Positions 19,492 to 26,699 of a stretch of 42,829 nt of DNA are shown here, piece by piece; position 1 is the stretch's first letter, and every line of letters starts with the position of its first letter. Source of the stretch: Planctomycetaceae bacterium UBA4732 (lineage in GTDB: Bacteria; Planctomycetota; Planctomycetia; Gemmatales; Gemmataceae); contig DHJA01000290.1 of the NCBI GenBank assembly GCA_002404095.1, forward strand, positions 1 through 42,829, written 5' to 3'. The notes below the pieces were generated by a model, which saw only the letters and a list, made by a program, of their open reading frames with translations, made no database searches and had not been told where the DNA came from. The translations under genes and the position numbers were made by a program.

Positions 19492-21045
19492 TTAGGGATC
19501 GCGCTGAACGACGCCGCTAAAAGCGTAGCGCTGCCAGCGCTGTTGCAGATCGTCGTAGCCTCGAATGTCGTAATACTTTTGCAGCGCCTGCTCGTAGCCG
19601 CTTTGCATCCCGTCGCGCATGAATTGAATAAATACTGGCTCCCCCTTCTCCTTGGACAAGAACTCGACCAATGACACGCTTTCGGCGTAGAAGGCGCCAA
19701 TTCGGCGGCTGTCGTTGGGATACTGGTCCATTGGAATCAGTTCGGCCGCGGCGAAGAGTTCGCCGTTGCTGCGATGTTGCGGCAAGTTGTGCAGGTGCCT
19801 TTCAATTCGTTCTCGCGGCTCGGACAAAACGGCCATACCCTCATCTGCCCAGTGCGGCAGCGGGCGGTTGTAACCATCGGCCAACACAACATGGGTCGTC
19901 TCGTGCGGCAAGACGCCGATGAACATATTCGGATCGTCAAAGTGAACGTCGATGCGCCGCGAAGCGATGCGATCCGTCCCGTGGCCGACCGAGGAATGCC
20001 CCGCCAGCGTGGGCGGCTGTTTCGTCGCCAGGCTGTAGTCTTGGGCGGTGGCGTGTAGATAGATGTCGCAGCGAGGGGTCCAGGTTGGCGCCGGTTCGCC
20101 AAACCACTTCTTGCTCGCGGCCGTGCGCGCGGCCTCGGCGACGCGCAACGCCTTCTCGGCGGTTTCACGACTCTGGTTGTGAAAGAGACGGAAGTTGACC
20201 GTTTCCGCCATGGCATAGTTCTGGTTTTGCTGGCGCGGCGTGTGGCGAACCTCGACTTCACCCGGTACGTCGTCGGGCGGGGCGGCGCGGACGGCCGGGC
20301 CGCGGATTTTGCTGAGAAGGTTCTTGCCAAAGACGCCCAGCGCCTGGTTGGCCGGCGCCATGTCCAGCGCCTGGCGCACATCGCGTTCCCACTCGGGCTG
20401 CGCCGGCGTGCCGGCGGGCGCGTGGTTGAGCGCATCCACCACCGAGTAGACCTTGCAATAGGCCCATCGTTCCCGACCTTGGGCCGCGACGGCTGGATCG
20501 ATTCGGCTGGCCTGTTCGTAGAGTCGGCCAGCCTCGACGTAATGGCGGCCGGCGAATTCCTTTTCCGCCTGATCGAGCATGGCCTGTGCCTTGCCGTGGT
20601 CATTGGCCAGGACGGCGCCCGTCGCCTTGACGGGCGCGGCGACAAGCGGCTTTATCCCGGAAGTCGTAGCGGCCGTGGGATGCGTCGTATGGAGTACGAG
20701 GAGCGCGCCGGGGTCGATACACTCCAGGCGGGTCATGTAGGTGAGAATTTCGGTGGTGCGATTATTCTGCTTTAGCTCTCGTAAATAGCCGAGATAGGCG
20801 TCGCGCAAGGCGTCGAGATATTCCTTTTTGCCGTCGATGAAGGCAATGCGCGACTCTAGCACGGTGACGGCGGCCTGGTAGTCGCCGCGCTTCAGCGCAT
20901 CGCGCCCTTCCTGGAGAGCCTTTTGAACGGAGAGAAGATTGAGAACCTTCTTTTCGTGATCTTCATCGCCGGCGGCGCGGACGAATGGGAGGGCGCCGAG
21001 CAGGAGGACGGCGGCCAATAGCAAATAGCGGCCTTTACGGGCCAT
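19492..21045 (-). CDS. Secreted TPR protein with DUF1570 metalloprotease-like domain
   Basis: A 517-residue exported protein with a signal peptide (RYLLLAAVLLLGALPFVRAAG). It has TPR-like repeats (LKRGDYQAAVTVLESR; AGRLYEQASRIDPAVAAQ) and a C-terminal DUF1570 domain, a planctomycete-rich family with a gluzincin-type zinc site. HETTH is at about 381-385 and the likely third ligand Glu at about 402 (HWADEGMAVLSE). The full motif suggests an active peptidase, substrate unknown. The ATG at 21045 has AAGGA 8 bases upstream. An ATG three codons earlier would abut that site. Confidence 0.85.
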   Translation of the reverse strand: MARKGRYLLLAAVLLLGALPFVRAAGDEDHEKKVLNLLSVQKALQEGRDALKRGDYQAAVTVLESRIAFIDGKKEYLDALRDAYLGYLRELKQNNRTTEILTYMTRLECIDPGALLVLHTTHPTAATTSGIKPLVAAPVKATGAVLANDHGKAQAMLDQAEKEFAGRHYVEAGRLYEQASRIDPAVAAQGRERWAYCKVYSVVDALNHAPAGTPAQPEWERDVRQALDMAPANQALGVFGKNLLSKIRGPAVRAAPPDDVPGEVEVRHTPRQQNQNYAMAETVNFRLFHNQSRETAEKALRVAEAARTAASKKWFGEPAPTWTPRCDIYLHATAQDYSLATKQPPTLAGHSSVGHGTDRIASRRIDVHFDDPNMFIGVLPHETTHVVLADGYNRPLPHWADEGMAVLSEPRERIERHLHNLPQHRSNGELFAAAELIPMDQYPNDSRRIGAFYAESVSLVEFLSKEKGEPVFIQFMRDGMQSGYEQALQKYYDIRGYDDLQQRWQRYAFSGVVQRDP

Positions 21046-21349
21046 GGGGAGCATCCTTGCGCCATGGGTTCAGGTGAGCGAATCGGGAGCTTCAAGCGGA
21101 ACGAAGCTGACTACGGGCGCCTACGGGGAAGATAAATCGAAGGTGAACGTACAAGGAAATAACCGCCATCCTGGCGAAGGCAGACGCCGCGAACGGGCGT
21201 ACCTTAGATTTTCAGGCGGAAAAGAACAAGAGGAGGTTGGAAAGGTTTCCACCAACCCGAAGCGCAACCGAGGGAAATCGCGAGGCCTCGCTTGCGCTTC
21301 GGGTTGGTGAGCGGGGCATAAATTGAGCAAGCTATTGTTGTGCGGGCCC
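21046..21349. other. 304-bp intergenic region with a family E palindrome
   Basis: No gene is visible between the two TPR protein genes. It contains the inverted repeat at 21251-21308. Short open frames here translate to NPKRKRG-type runs that come from this repeat and are not genes. Confidence 0.6.
21251..21308. repeat. Family E palindrome (ACCAACCCGAAGCGCAA)
   Basis: Perfect 17-bp arms at 21251-21267 and 21292-21308, with an inner palindrome GCGAGGCCTCGC in the 24-base loop. It lies just beyond the 3' end of the membrane TPR gene. Similar AACCCGA-GCG-AAGCGAGG elements are, as I recall, widely dispersed in planctomycete genomes. Confidence 0.85.
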
Positions 21350-22648
21350 TTATGGCCCGGCCAGGCGTCGTTCTTGGGCCGCCTCTTCTTCGTGGCCGCC
21401 TTTCTTTAGAATATCGGCTAAGAGAGCGTGCGTCGGTTTGTGATTCGCGTCCCGTTTTTCCGCAGTGCGCAGCCAATAGAGGGCGAGGTCTCCTTGCCCC
21501 ATTTCGTCGTTCATTTTTCCCAATTCGTAAGCCGCGTCGGCTTTCGCGGATGGACGTTCCGCTTCGCCGGCCAGCAACGCCTGCATCCGCGCGCCCTTAG
21601 CCATGACTTCATCGTACTTCTTGAGCACGGCGGCAGCCTCCTTTTCCTGGCTCGGTTCGCGAAGACAATCGTGAAGACCATTCAGCGCCTCTATCGAGTT
21701 CGGGTCGTCCTGCAGAATTCGCCGGAAATACTTCTCCGCTTCAGCGACCCGCGGAGGACTGGCCTGCAACTCCAATTTGCCGCGATACAGTAGCGCCATC
21801 GGCGAATCAGGATTGGCGGCCAGAACCCCGTCGAGCAAAACCCTGGCCTCGTCCGTCCGCCCTTGAAGAAAACGAGCCTGGGCCAGGCCGAGTTGGACCT
21901 CCTGACGTTCGGGATGCGTCTTTTCCAGGATCTCCAAGTGCGGTTCCGCCAACTCCGGGTCGTAGTGACCCAGGTAGAGCAGCGCCAAGCGGATTCGCAC
22001 TTCGACGCGTCCGGGGGACAGTTCCAGCGCTCGCCGGTAGTCCTTGGCCGCCGTCTCTTGGCGCTGTAACTTCTCCATGATCCAACCGTGCCAGTCGAGG
22101 GCGCGGACGTCGTCCGGATATTGCGCCAGGCAGCGGTCCAAATAACCCAAGGCGGGGAGGAAGCGCATCAGCTTCATGTGCCCGCGCGCCAACGTCTCCA
22201 AAATCTCCCGCTCATGGACCTTGTCCTTTTCGGCCGCGTACATGAGGCCGTTTTCCACTTTCTCCACGTCGCCTAGCTGGGCGCGGAGAAGTAGCGTTTC
22301 CAGCTGCGTATCCGACGACGGCCCGTGCTGAAGCCGGCGGCACTCCGCCAATTGCGCTTCCGCCTCGGCGTAAAGGCCGCTGTTGCGGGCGACCCGCGCG
22401 GCAAGGAAATGCGTCTCGACGCTCCAGGGCCAAACGGTCAGGCAAAACGAGAGGTGTTTGTATGCCTCGCCCGCGCGATCGTCGTCCAGCGACGTCTTGG
22501 CTTCCCGAAACTCTTGTAGCGCCCATAGATGAGCGCCAATCGGGACCACCACGGCGGCGACGAGCAACAGGACGGCAACGCAGGCGATAGGTCGCCGGCG
22601 CAGCAGGCGAAACGGCCAAAACATCAGTCGAAACACCCACCGGAACAT
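21350..22648 (-). CDS. Membrane-anchored TPR protein
   Basis: A 432-residue protein with one transmembrane helix near the N-terminus (IACVAVLLLVAAVVVPIGAHL, about 22-42) following basic residues. The rest is TPR-like repeats, for example YRRALELSPGRVEVRIRLALLYL, LGLAQARFLQGRTDEARVLL and YFRRILQDDPNSIEALNG. The layout implies a membrane-anchored scaffold with the TPR array outside the cytoplasm. The ATG at 22648 follows GGGAGGGATGGGA. A GTG six codons earlier is less likely. Upstream, TATAAT on this strand (about 22703-22708) is a candidate -10. Confidence 0.82.
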   Translation of the reverse strand: MFRWVFRLMFWPFRLLRRRPIACVAVLLLVAAVVVPIGAHLWALQEFREAKTSLDDDRAGEAYKHLSFCLTVWPWSVETHFLAARVARNSGLYAEAEAQLAECRRLQHGPSSDTQLETLLLRAQLGDVEKVENGLMYAAEKDKVHEREILETLARGHMKLMRFLPALGYLDRCLAQYPDDVRALDWHGWIMEKLQRQETAAKDYRRALELSPGRVEVRIRLALLYLGHYDPELAEPHLEILEKTHPERQEVQLGLAQARFLQGRTDEARVLLDGVLAANPDSPMALLYRGKLELQASPPRVAEAEKYFRRILQDDPNSIEALNGLHDCLREPSQEKEAAAVLKKYDEVMAKGARMQALLAGEAERPSAKADAAYELGKMNDEMGQGDLALYWLRTAEKRDANHKPTHALLADILKKGGHEEEAAQERRLAGP

Positions 22649-22736
22649 TTCCCATCCCTCCCACACCGCGCCGGTTCGCTGATTTTGTCTATACGATTGT
22701 ATTATAACGGAAACGAAGAAACGCCGCAGTAGCTAT

Positions 22737-22758
22737 AGGGCGGGGAGACCCCGCGCTC
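22737..22758. repeat. Possible family A fragment
   Basis: GGGCGGGGAGACCCCGCGCT is an imperfect relative of the GGCGGGGAAACCCCGCCCCT core at 10618 and 12523. The CCAAAATCGGGA tail is missing, so the relationship is tentative. Confidence 0.4.
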
Positions 22759-22804
22759 CCTCCGACGATTGCCGAAAACAAATGCTGCACCCATACCTTG
22801 CTAC

Positions 22805-22834
22805 TTGTGCCGTTCGGAAGGCTTGTGGTATAGT
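22805..22834 (+). promoter_or_regulatory. Candidate sigma-70-type promoter for the FHA gene
   Basis: TTGTGC (22805-22810), an 18-base spacer and TATAGT (22829-22834). Transcription would begin near 22841, about 40 bases before the ATG at 22883, which agrees with the chosen start. Confidence 0.4.
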
Positions 22835-22882
22835 GAAGCGGGTACGCGATTGGATGCGTCGGAGGTTCCCGGTTTTCACCCC

Positions 22883-23422
22883 ATGCCCGCGCAACTCATA
22901 GCCCTGAGTGAAGGCCCGAGCATTTGGCTGGACAAGCCGATCCTGCTCATCGGCCGGCATCCCGAGTGCGACATCCAAATTGATTCGCGCAAGATTTCGC
23001 GCCGCCATTGCTGCATCGCCCAGGTCAGCGATTACCTCATCGTCCGCGACCTTGGCAGTACCAACGGCGTCCGCATCAACGGCGTCCGCGTCGTCGAGGG
23101 CCGAATCGCGCCCGGCGACGAAGTGACCATCGGCGGCAATCGCTATCGCGTCAGCTGGGACTCCATCGCACCTGAGGCGTCACCGGCCCGCATCAAGAAC
23201 GCGGCTCGCGCAGCCAGCGCGAAGCAAATCGACGACGAAAGGCTGGAGTCGAGTGACGAGCCGATCCCGTTGACGGAATCGGGCAGACCGCGACTCGTCA
23301 AGGCGCCGTCTCCGCCAAACGTGGACGAATCGTTGATCCTGCCCCAAAAACTCGAATTGGCGCCGCGAAGCGACGAATTTCCGCAGAGGAATCATTTTCC
23401 GCCGGTGCGTCCCCCCGAGTGA
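22883..23422 (+). CDS. FHA-domain protein
   Basis: A 179-residue cytoplasmic protein with an N-terminal forkhead-associated domain (about residues 19-90). The phosphothreonine-binding residues are all present: G24-R25 in LLIGRHPECDI, S39 and H42 in ISRRHC, and N61-G62 in LGSTNGVRING. The remainder is a disordered, charged and Pro-rich tail. It probably reads Ser/Thr kinase signalling, common in planctomycetes. The start MPAQLIAL fits the FHA boundary and the promoter. An earlier TTG at 22769 would add Cys-rich residues unlike the family. The 3' end overlaps the convergent egtD by 31 bp. Confidence 0.85.
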   Translation: MPAQLIALSEGPSIWLDKPILLIGRHPECDIQIDSRKISRRHCCIAQVSDYLIVRDLGSTNGVRINGVRVVEGRIAPGDEVTIGGNRYRVSWDSIAPEASPARIKNAARAASAKQIDDERLESSDEPIPLTESGRPRLVKAPSPPNVDESLILPQKLELAPRSDEFPQRNHFPPVRPPE

Positions 23423-24387
23423 AGCGTCAGCCACTGCGCGCTGAACCATTGCTTCTCATCCGTCCACATCCGTTCCACTTTTAACCCCGCCCGCTCCGCC
23501 AATTCGGCAAAGTCGCGCGGACTATACTTATAAGAAAATTCGGTGCGAATGGTCTCACCGCGCGCGAAGGACAAGGCGGCGCCGCCGACGTGGACCGTTT
23601 GGTCCGCCAGGCTGACCAGGTGCATTTCCATACGGCCGCGGCGGGCGTTATAGAAGGCGTGGTGGCGGAAGCGATCCACGACGAAATCGGTGTGCAATTC
23701 GTGGTTCATGCGCGTCAGCAAATTAAGGTTGAAGGCGGCCGTGACGCCGAGGCGGTCGTTGTAAGCGGCTTCGAGGACGGCGCGGTCCTTTTTCAAATCG
23801 GCCGCGACCAGCAGGGCGCCGTCGGGGCCGCACAATCGCGCCATCTGGCGGAGCAGACGCGCGGCCTCGGCCGGGCGGAAATTGCCGATGGTCGAGCCGG
23901 AAAACAAGACGACGCTCCGGCCGGCGGCCGGCGGCAGTGGAGGCAACTCGAACGGCTGCGTGAAGTCGGCGGCCACGGGCAGGACCGGCAACGCGGGGTA
24001 ACGGCGCCGCAACCGCGCCGCCGAGCGGCTCAAGTGTTCGCCGCTGATGTCCACGGGTACATACGCGGCCGGTTCGCGGAGTTGGTCGAGGAGGAGTCGC
24101 GTTTTAAGGCTGCTGCCGCTGCCATATTCAATCAGGACGGCGCCGCGTCCGGCGGCCTCGGCCATCTCGGCCGCATGGCGCCGCAACAGGTCCAATTCGC
24201 ATCGCGTCAAATAATACTCGTCCAAGTCGCAGATTCGGTCGAAGAGCGCCGAACCGGCGGCGTCGTAAAAATACTTGCAGGGCAATCGCTTCCGCCGACG
24301 GCGCAAACCGTGGAGGACGTCGCGGAGAAAGCCGTCGGCGGCCGGGGAACGGCCGGTGGCAGTAAGCGGAGCGGTAGTGGTCTTCAT
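23392..24387 (-). CDS. egtD: L-histidine N-alpha-methyltransferase (ergothioneine)
   Basis: A 331-residue SAM-dependent enzyme that trimethylates histidine to hercynine, the first step of ergothioneine synthesis. Family motifs: KYFYDAAGSALFDRI, LDEYYLTRCE, the SAM loop EYGSGSSLKT (87-96), PVDISGEHL, FSGSTIGNF and the C-terminal FSYKYSPRDF. Its start overlaps the end of egtB by 4 bp (ATGA), showing a two-gene operon. Confidence 0.95.
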   Translation of the reverse strand: MKTTTAPLTATGRSPAADGFLRDVLHGLRRRRKRLPCKYFYDAAGSALFDRICDLDEYYLTRCELDLLRRHAAEMAEAAGRGAVLIEYGSGSSLKTRLLLDQLREPAAYVPVDISGEHLSRSAARLRRRYPALPVLPVAADFTQPFELPPLPPAAGRSVVLFSGSTIGNFRPAEAARLLRQMARLCGPDGALLVAADLKKDRAVLEAAYNDRLGVTAAFNLNLLTRMNHELHTDFVVDRFRHHAFYNARRGRMEMHLVSLADQTVHVGGAALSFARGETIRTEFSYKYSPRDFAELAERAGLKVERMWTDEKQWFSAQWLTLHSGGRTGGK

Positions 24388-25685
24388 GGGTTTCTCGCGA
24401 GTCGGACGCCTGTGAACTGCCAGCGCGCCTCAGGAGGGAAAAAGTTGCGGTAACTACGGCGGAAATGGGAACGCGCCGTCGCGCACGATCCGCCGCGCAG
24501 CACCATCTGATTGCACATGAACTTGCCGTTATATTCGCCAAGAGCGCCGGTGAGAGGAACATATCCCGGATAGGCGACATAGGGACTGGCCGTCCACTGC
24601 CATGCTTCGCCAAACATCTGCGCCGCCGTCCCTGGTGCGGCCGTGGGCGATGCGGACGGGTGCAAGTGGTCGCCTTCGAGGAACGAACCGCCGGACGGAC
24701 ACGCCTCCGCCGCGGCCTCCCATTCCGCTTCGGTCGGCAGCCGGGCGCCGGACCAGCGCGCGAAAGCGTCGGCCTCGTAAAAACTCAGATGGCAGACCGG
24801 CTCCTCGTCGCGCACCGGCCGTAGGCCGTCGAGCGTAAATTGCATCCAACGGCCATCGTGCTTCTCCCAATAGAGAGGGGCCGTCCAGTCGTGCGCGAGC
24901 CGCGCCGCCCAGCCGTCCGAGAGCCACGCCTCCGGCCGATCATAGCCGCCGGCGTCGAGGAAGGCGCGGTACTCGCCGCACGTCGTCAGGCGATCCGCCA
25001 AGAGGAACGCTTCCACGTAAACGCGATGGCGCGGCGTCTCGTTGTCGAAAGCGAAACCGTCACCCGCACGGCCGATCCAGCGCACGCCAGCGGGGAAGTG
25101 CAGCCAATTCAGCGCGCTCCCCTTTTCAGGGTCTCCCAGGCGATAAGGTGGAGATGGAAAGGGCGAGTCGCGATATGCCGGCCGCAGTGGATTGGCGCCG
25201 AAGGCGTGCTTGAGGTCTGTCAGGATCAGTTCCTGGTGCTGTTGCTCGTGATGAAGTCCCAACTCGACGACGGACGCGAGGGACAAAGGCAGAGGCGCAT
25301 CGTTCCGGAGTAAAGTCAACATTTGCTCGTCCACCTGCGCGCGATAGCGGTGGATCTCACCGACCGTCGGGCGAGACAGGAGGCCGCGACGCGCCCGGGG
25401 AAGGCGATCACCCACGGCGTTGTAGTACGAGTTGAAAAGAAAGCCGAAATGCGAGTCGAACGACACATAATCGTCGCAGGCGGCGGCGAGGACGAACGTC
25501 TCGAAGAACCAGGAGGTGTGGGCCAGATGCCATTTGACCGGGCTGGCGTCGGACATCGACTGCACGACGTAGTCCTCAGCTGCCAACGGTTCGCACAAAC
25601 GCTCGGTCTGCTGACGAACCGAGGTGTACGCATCCACAAGCCGAGAGGGACCGGCGCGGAGAAGCGTTTGTTGTTCCAGTTGCAT
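24384..25685 (-). CDS. egtB: Ergothioneine synthase EgtB (hercynine sulfoxide synthase)
   Basis: A 433-residue nonheme iron enzyme joining hercynine to a thiol (cysteine or gamma-glutamylcysteine) with O2. The N-terminal DinB-like domain carries the iron ligands, with WHLAH (H53/H56) and HHEQQH (H146/H150). The C-terminal formylglycine-generating-enzyme-like domain has GYDRPEAWLSDGW, RLPTEAEWEAAA and VLRGGSCATARSHFRRSYRNFF. The ATG at 25685 has GAGG 7 bases upstream, and a GTG codon sits just before. No egtA, egtC or egtE is nearby, so the thiol donor and the C-S lyase are not settled here. Confidence 0.94.
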   Translation of the reverse strand: MQLEQQTLLRAGPSRLVDAYTSVRQQTERLCEPLAAEDYVVQSMSDASPVKWHLAHTSWFFETFVLAAACDDYVSFDSHFGFLFNSYYNAVGDRLPRARRGLLSRPTVGEIHRYRAQVDEQMLTLLRNDAPLPLSLASVVELGLHHEQQHQELILTDLKHAFGANPLRPAYRDSPFPSPPYRLGDPEKGSALNWLHFPAGVRWIGRAGDGFAFDNETPRHRVYVEAFLLADRLTTCGEYRAFLDAGGYDRPEAWLSDGWAARLAHDWTAPLYWEKHDGRWMQFTLDGLRPVRDEEPVCHLSFYEADAFARWSGARLPTEAEWEAAAEACPSGGSFLEGDHLHPSASPTAAPGTAAQMFGEAWQWTASPYVAYPGYVPLTGALGEYNGKFMCNQMVLRGGSCATARSHFRRSYRNFFPPEARWQFTGVRLARNP

Positions 25686-25818
25686 CACGGCGCCTCACAA
25701 AAGACAAGGGCGAACCGATTTATTAATAGAGGCGTCCGTGCGTCCGGGCGCTCCTTCGCCAGATTTATTCTAGGGACAAGGTGTAGGTGCGAACGGTGAA
25801 GTGGAATACGATGCAGGG

Positions 25819-25854
25819 AAGTCTCAGACGAACCGGGCGGTTCGCCTGAGACTT
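25819..25854 (-). terminator. Hairpin after the selenoprotein gene
   Basis: Arms AAGTCTCAGACGAACCG and CGGTTCGCCTGAGACTT pair at 16 of 17 positions. The hairpin begins 10 bases past the stop codon of the gene at 25864. No U tract follows, so it is a terminator-like or stabilising structure. Confidence 0.55.
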
Positions 25855-25863
25855 GCCCGCTGG

Positions 25864-26106
25864 TCAACGCTTCTTCAAGCGGCTTTCCACGGCGTCGATC
25901 ATCGCCTTCTCGTCGGGGAATTTGCCGGTTTGCAGTTTCGAGTAGATCAGGTCGCCGTCGGCGCTCAGCTCGAAACAGCCGCCGCCGGACGGCGTCAATT
26001 TGAGGTCGCGTATTTGTTGTTTGAAAGTGCTGAGCAACTTGCCCGTCAGACTGACGGCTTGCGGCTCATAGTTTCACATCGAGCAGTACTTGAGTTCCAA
26101 GTTCAT
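25864..26106 (-). CDS. SelW/Rdx-family selenoprotein (UGA = selenocysteine at residue 11)
   Basis: An 80-residue thioredoxin-like-fold protein, normally missed because codon 11 is TGA (26074-26076). The start ATG is preceded by AGGAG with 6 bases spacing. The N-terminus reads MNLELKYCSM-U-NYEPQA, placing a C8-x-x-U11 redox motif at the end of the first strand as in SelW. The rest matches the Rdx family: LTPSGGGCFELSADGDLIYS, then KLQTGKFPDEKAMIDAVE. The frame closes with TGA at 25864-25866. A SECIS-like hairpin follows the internal UGA. The role is probably thiol-based redox. It lies beside egtB-egtD and is divergent from the Tsr3-like gene. If Sec is not made, only a 10-residue peptide results. 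Confidence 0.92.
26032..26067 (-). promoter_or_regulatory. Bacterial SECIS-like element
   Basis: On the minus strand after the UGA (26074-26076) there is a 6-bp stem CCGUCA/UGACGG (26052-26057 with 26043-26048) closing a GUC loop (26049-26051). It is extended by an outer GAGC/GCUC pairing across an internal loop. The loop begins 22 bases after the UGA and starts with G then U, matching the known bacterial SECIS layout read by SelB. Confidence 0.8.
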
Positions 26107-26222
26107 AAATCTCCTTTCGCGCATTACGCTTGCGTTTCGCGCACGTCAGACAGGGGCGATCACTCCACCCATTATTATAGTATAGGCAGTACCCGCCGCG
26201 CCGGTGTCGCAGGCTCGCACGC
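26107..26222. promoter_or_regulatory. Divergent promoter region, selenoprotein and Tsr3-like gene
   Basis: A 116-bp region between divergent genes. An AT-rich stretch ATTATTATAGTATA (about 26172-26185) is the only strong -10-like sequence. No clear -35 was assigned. The strong ribosome binding site of the selenoprotein gene is at its edge. Confidence 0.35.
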
Positions 26223-26699
26223 ATGACCGCCGCTTTTCCTCCCACCGTGATCGTCCGGCACTCGCGCGAGAACCCGCGCAAGTGTTCGGTCATACCGCTG
26301 CGCGGCCGGCCGGACCTGATGTTCCTGCCGTATCCGGTACGGCAACGGCCGCCGCTGGACGGCTATCTTCGTTTGGCGGCCGATGGGCCGCCGTTGACCG
26401 GCGCCGACGCCGCATCCGGCCTGCTGCTTCTTGATGGCAGCTGGCGCTGGGCGGCGGCGATGACGCGCGATTTCGTGGACGTGACGCCGCGCTCCCTGCA
26501 CGGTTGGCGCACGGCCTACCCGCGCACCTCGAAACTGGGCACCGACCCCGACAACGGCCTCGCGTCGGTCGAAGCGCTATTCGTGGCCTACCATATCCTC
26601 GGCCGGCCCACCGCCGGGCTGCTCGACCATTACCGTTGGGCGGCGGAGTTTCTGAGCATCAACGGATTTAATGCCACTCTAAACAAGGAGAAATCGTGA
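26223..26699 (+). CDS. Tsr3-like rRNA aminocarboxypropyltransferase homologue
   Basis: A 158-residue protein resembling Tsr3, the archaeal/eukaryotic enzyme that adds an aminocarboxypropyl group from SAM to small-subunit rRNA. Its order of motifs matches: an N-terminal RENPRKCSVIPL (compare DPKRCTGRKL), LTGADA followed by GLLLLDGSW (compare LSPAD and GIAVVDCSW), then GLASVEALFVAYHILG and LLDHYRWAAEFLSIN (compare LSCVEAFAA and LLxKFKWGxxFLxLN). The SPOUT-fold DTW family is a more distant alternative. The stop overlaps the next gene's GTG start by 4 bp. Function in a bacterium is inferred. Confidence 0.75.
   Translation: MTAAFPPTVIVRHSRENPRKCSVIPLRGRPDLMFLPYPVRQRPPLDGYLRLAADGPPLTGADAASGLLLLDGSWRWAAAMTRDFVDVTPRSLHGWRTAYPRTSKLGTDPDNGLASVEALFVAYHILGRPTAGLLDHYRWAAEFLSINGFNATLNKEKS

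Noticed and set aside
19737..20645. A 302-codon open frame overlapping the DUF1570 gene
   Set aside because: It is Arg/Ser/Pro-rich out-of-frame translation. The DUF1570 frame has a signal peptide, TPRs and HETTH.
23392..26106. A selenoneine biosynthetic cluster
   Set aside because: There is no SenB-like glycosyltransferase and no SelD here. egtD indicates ordinary ergothioneine synthesis.
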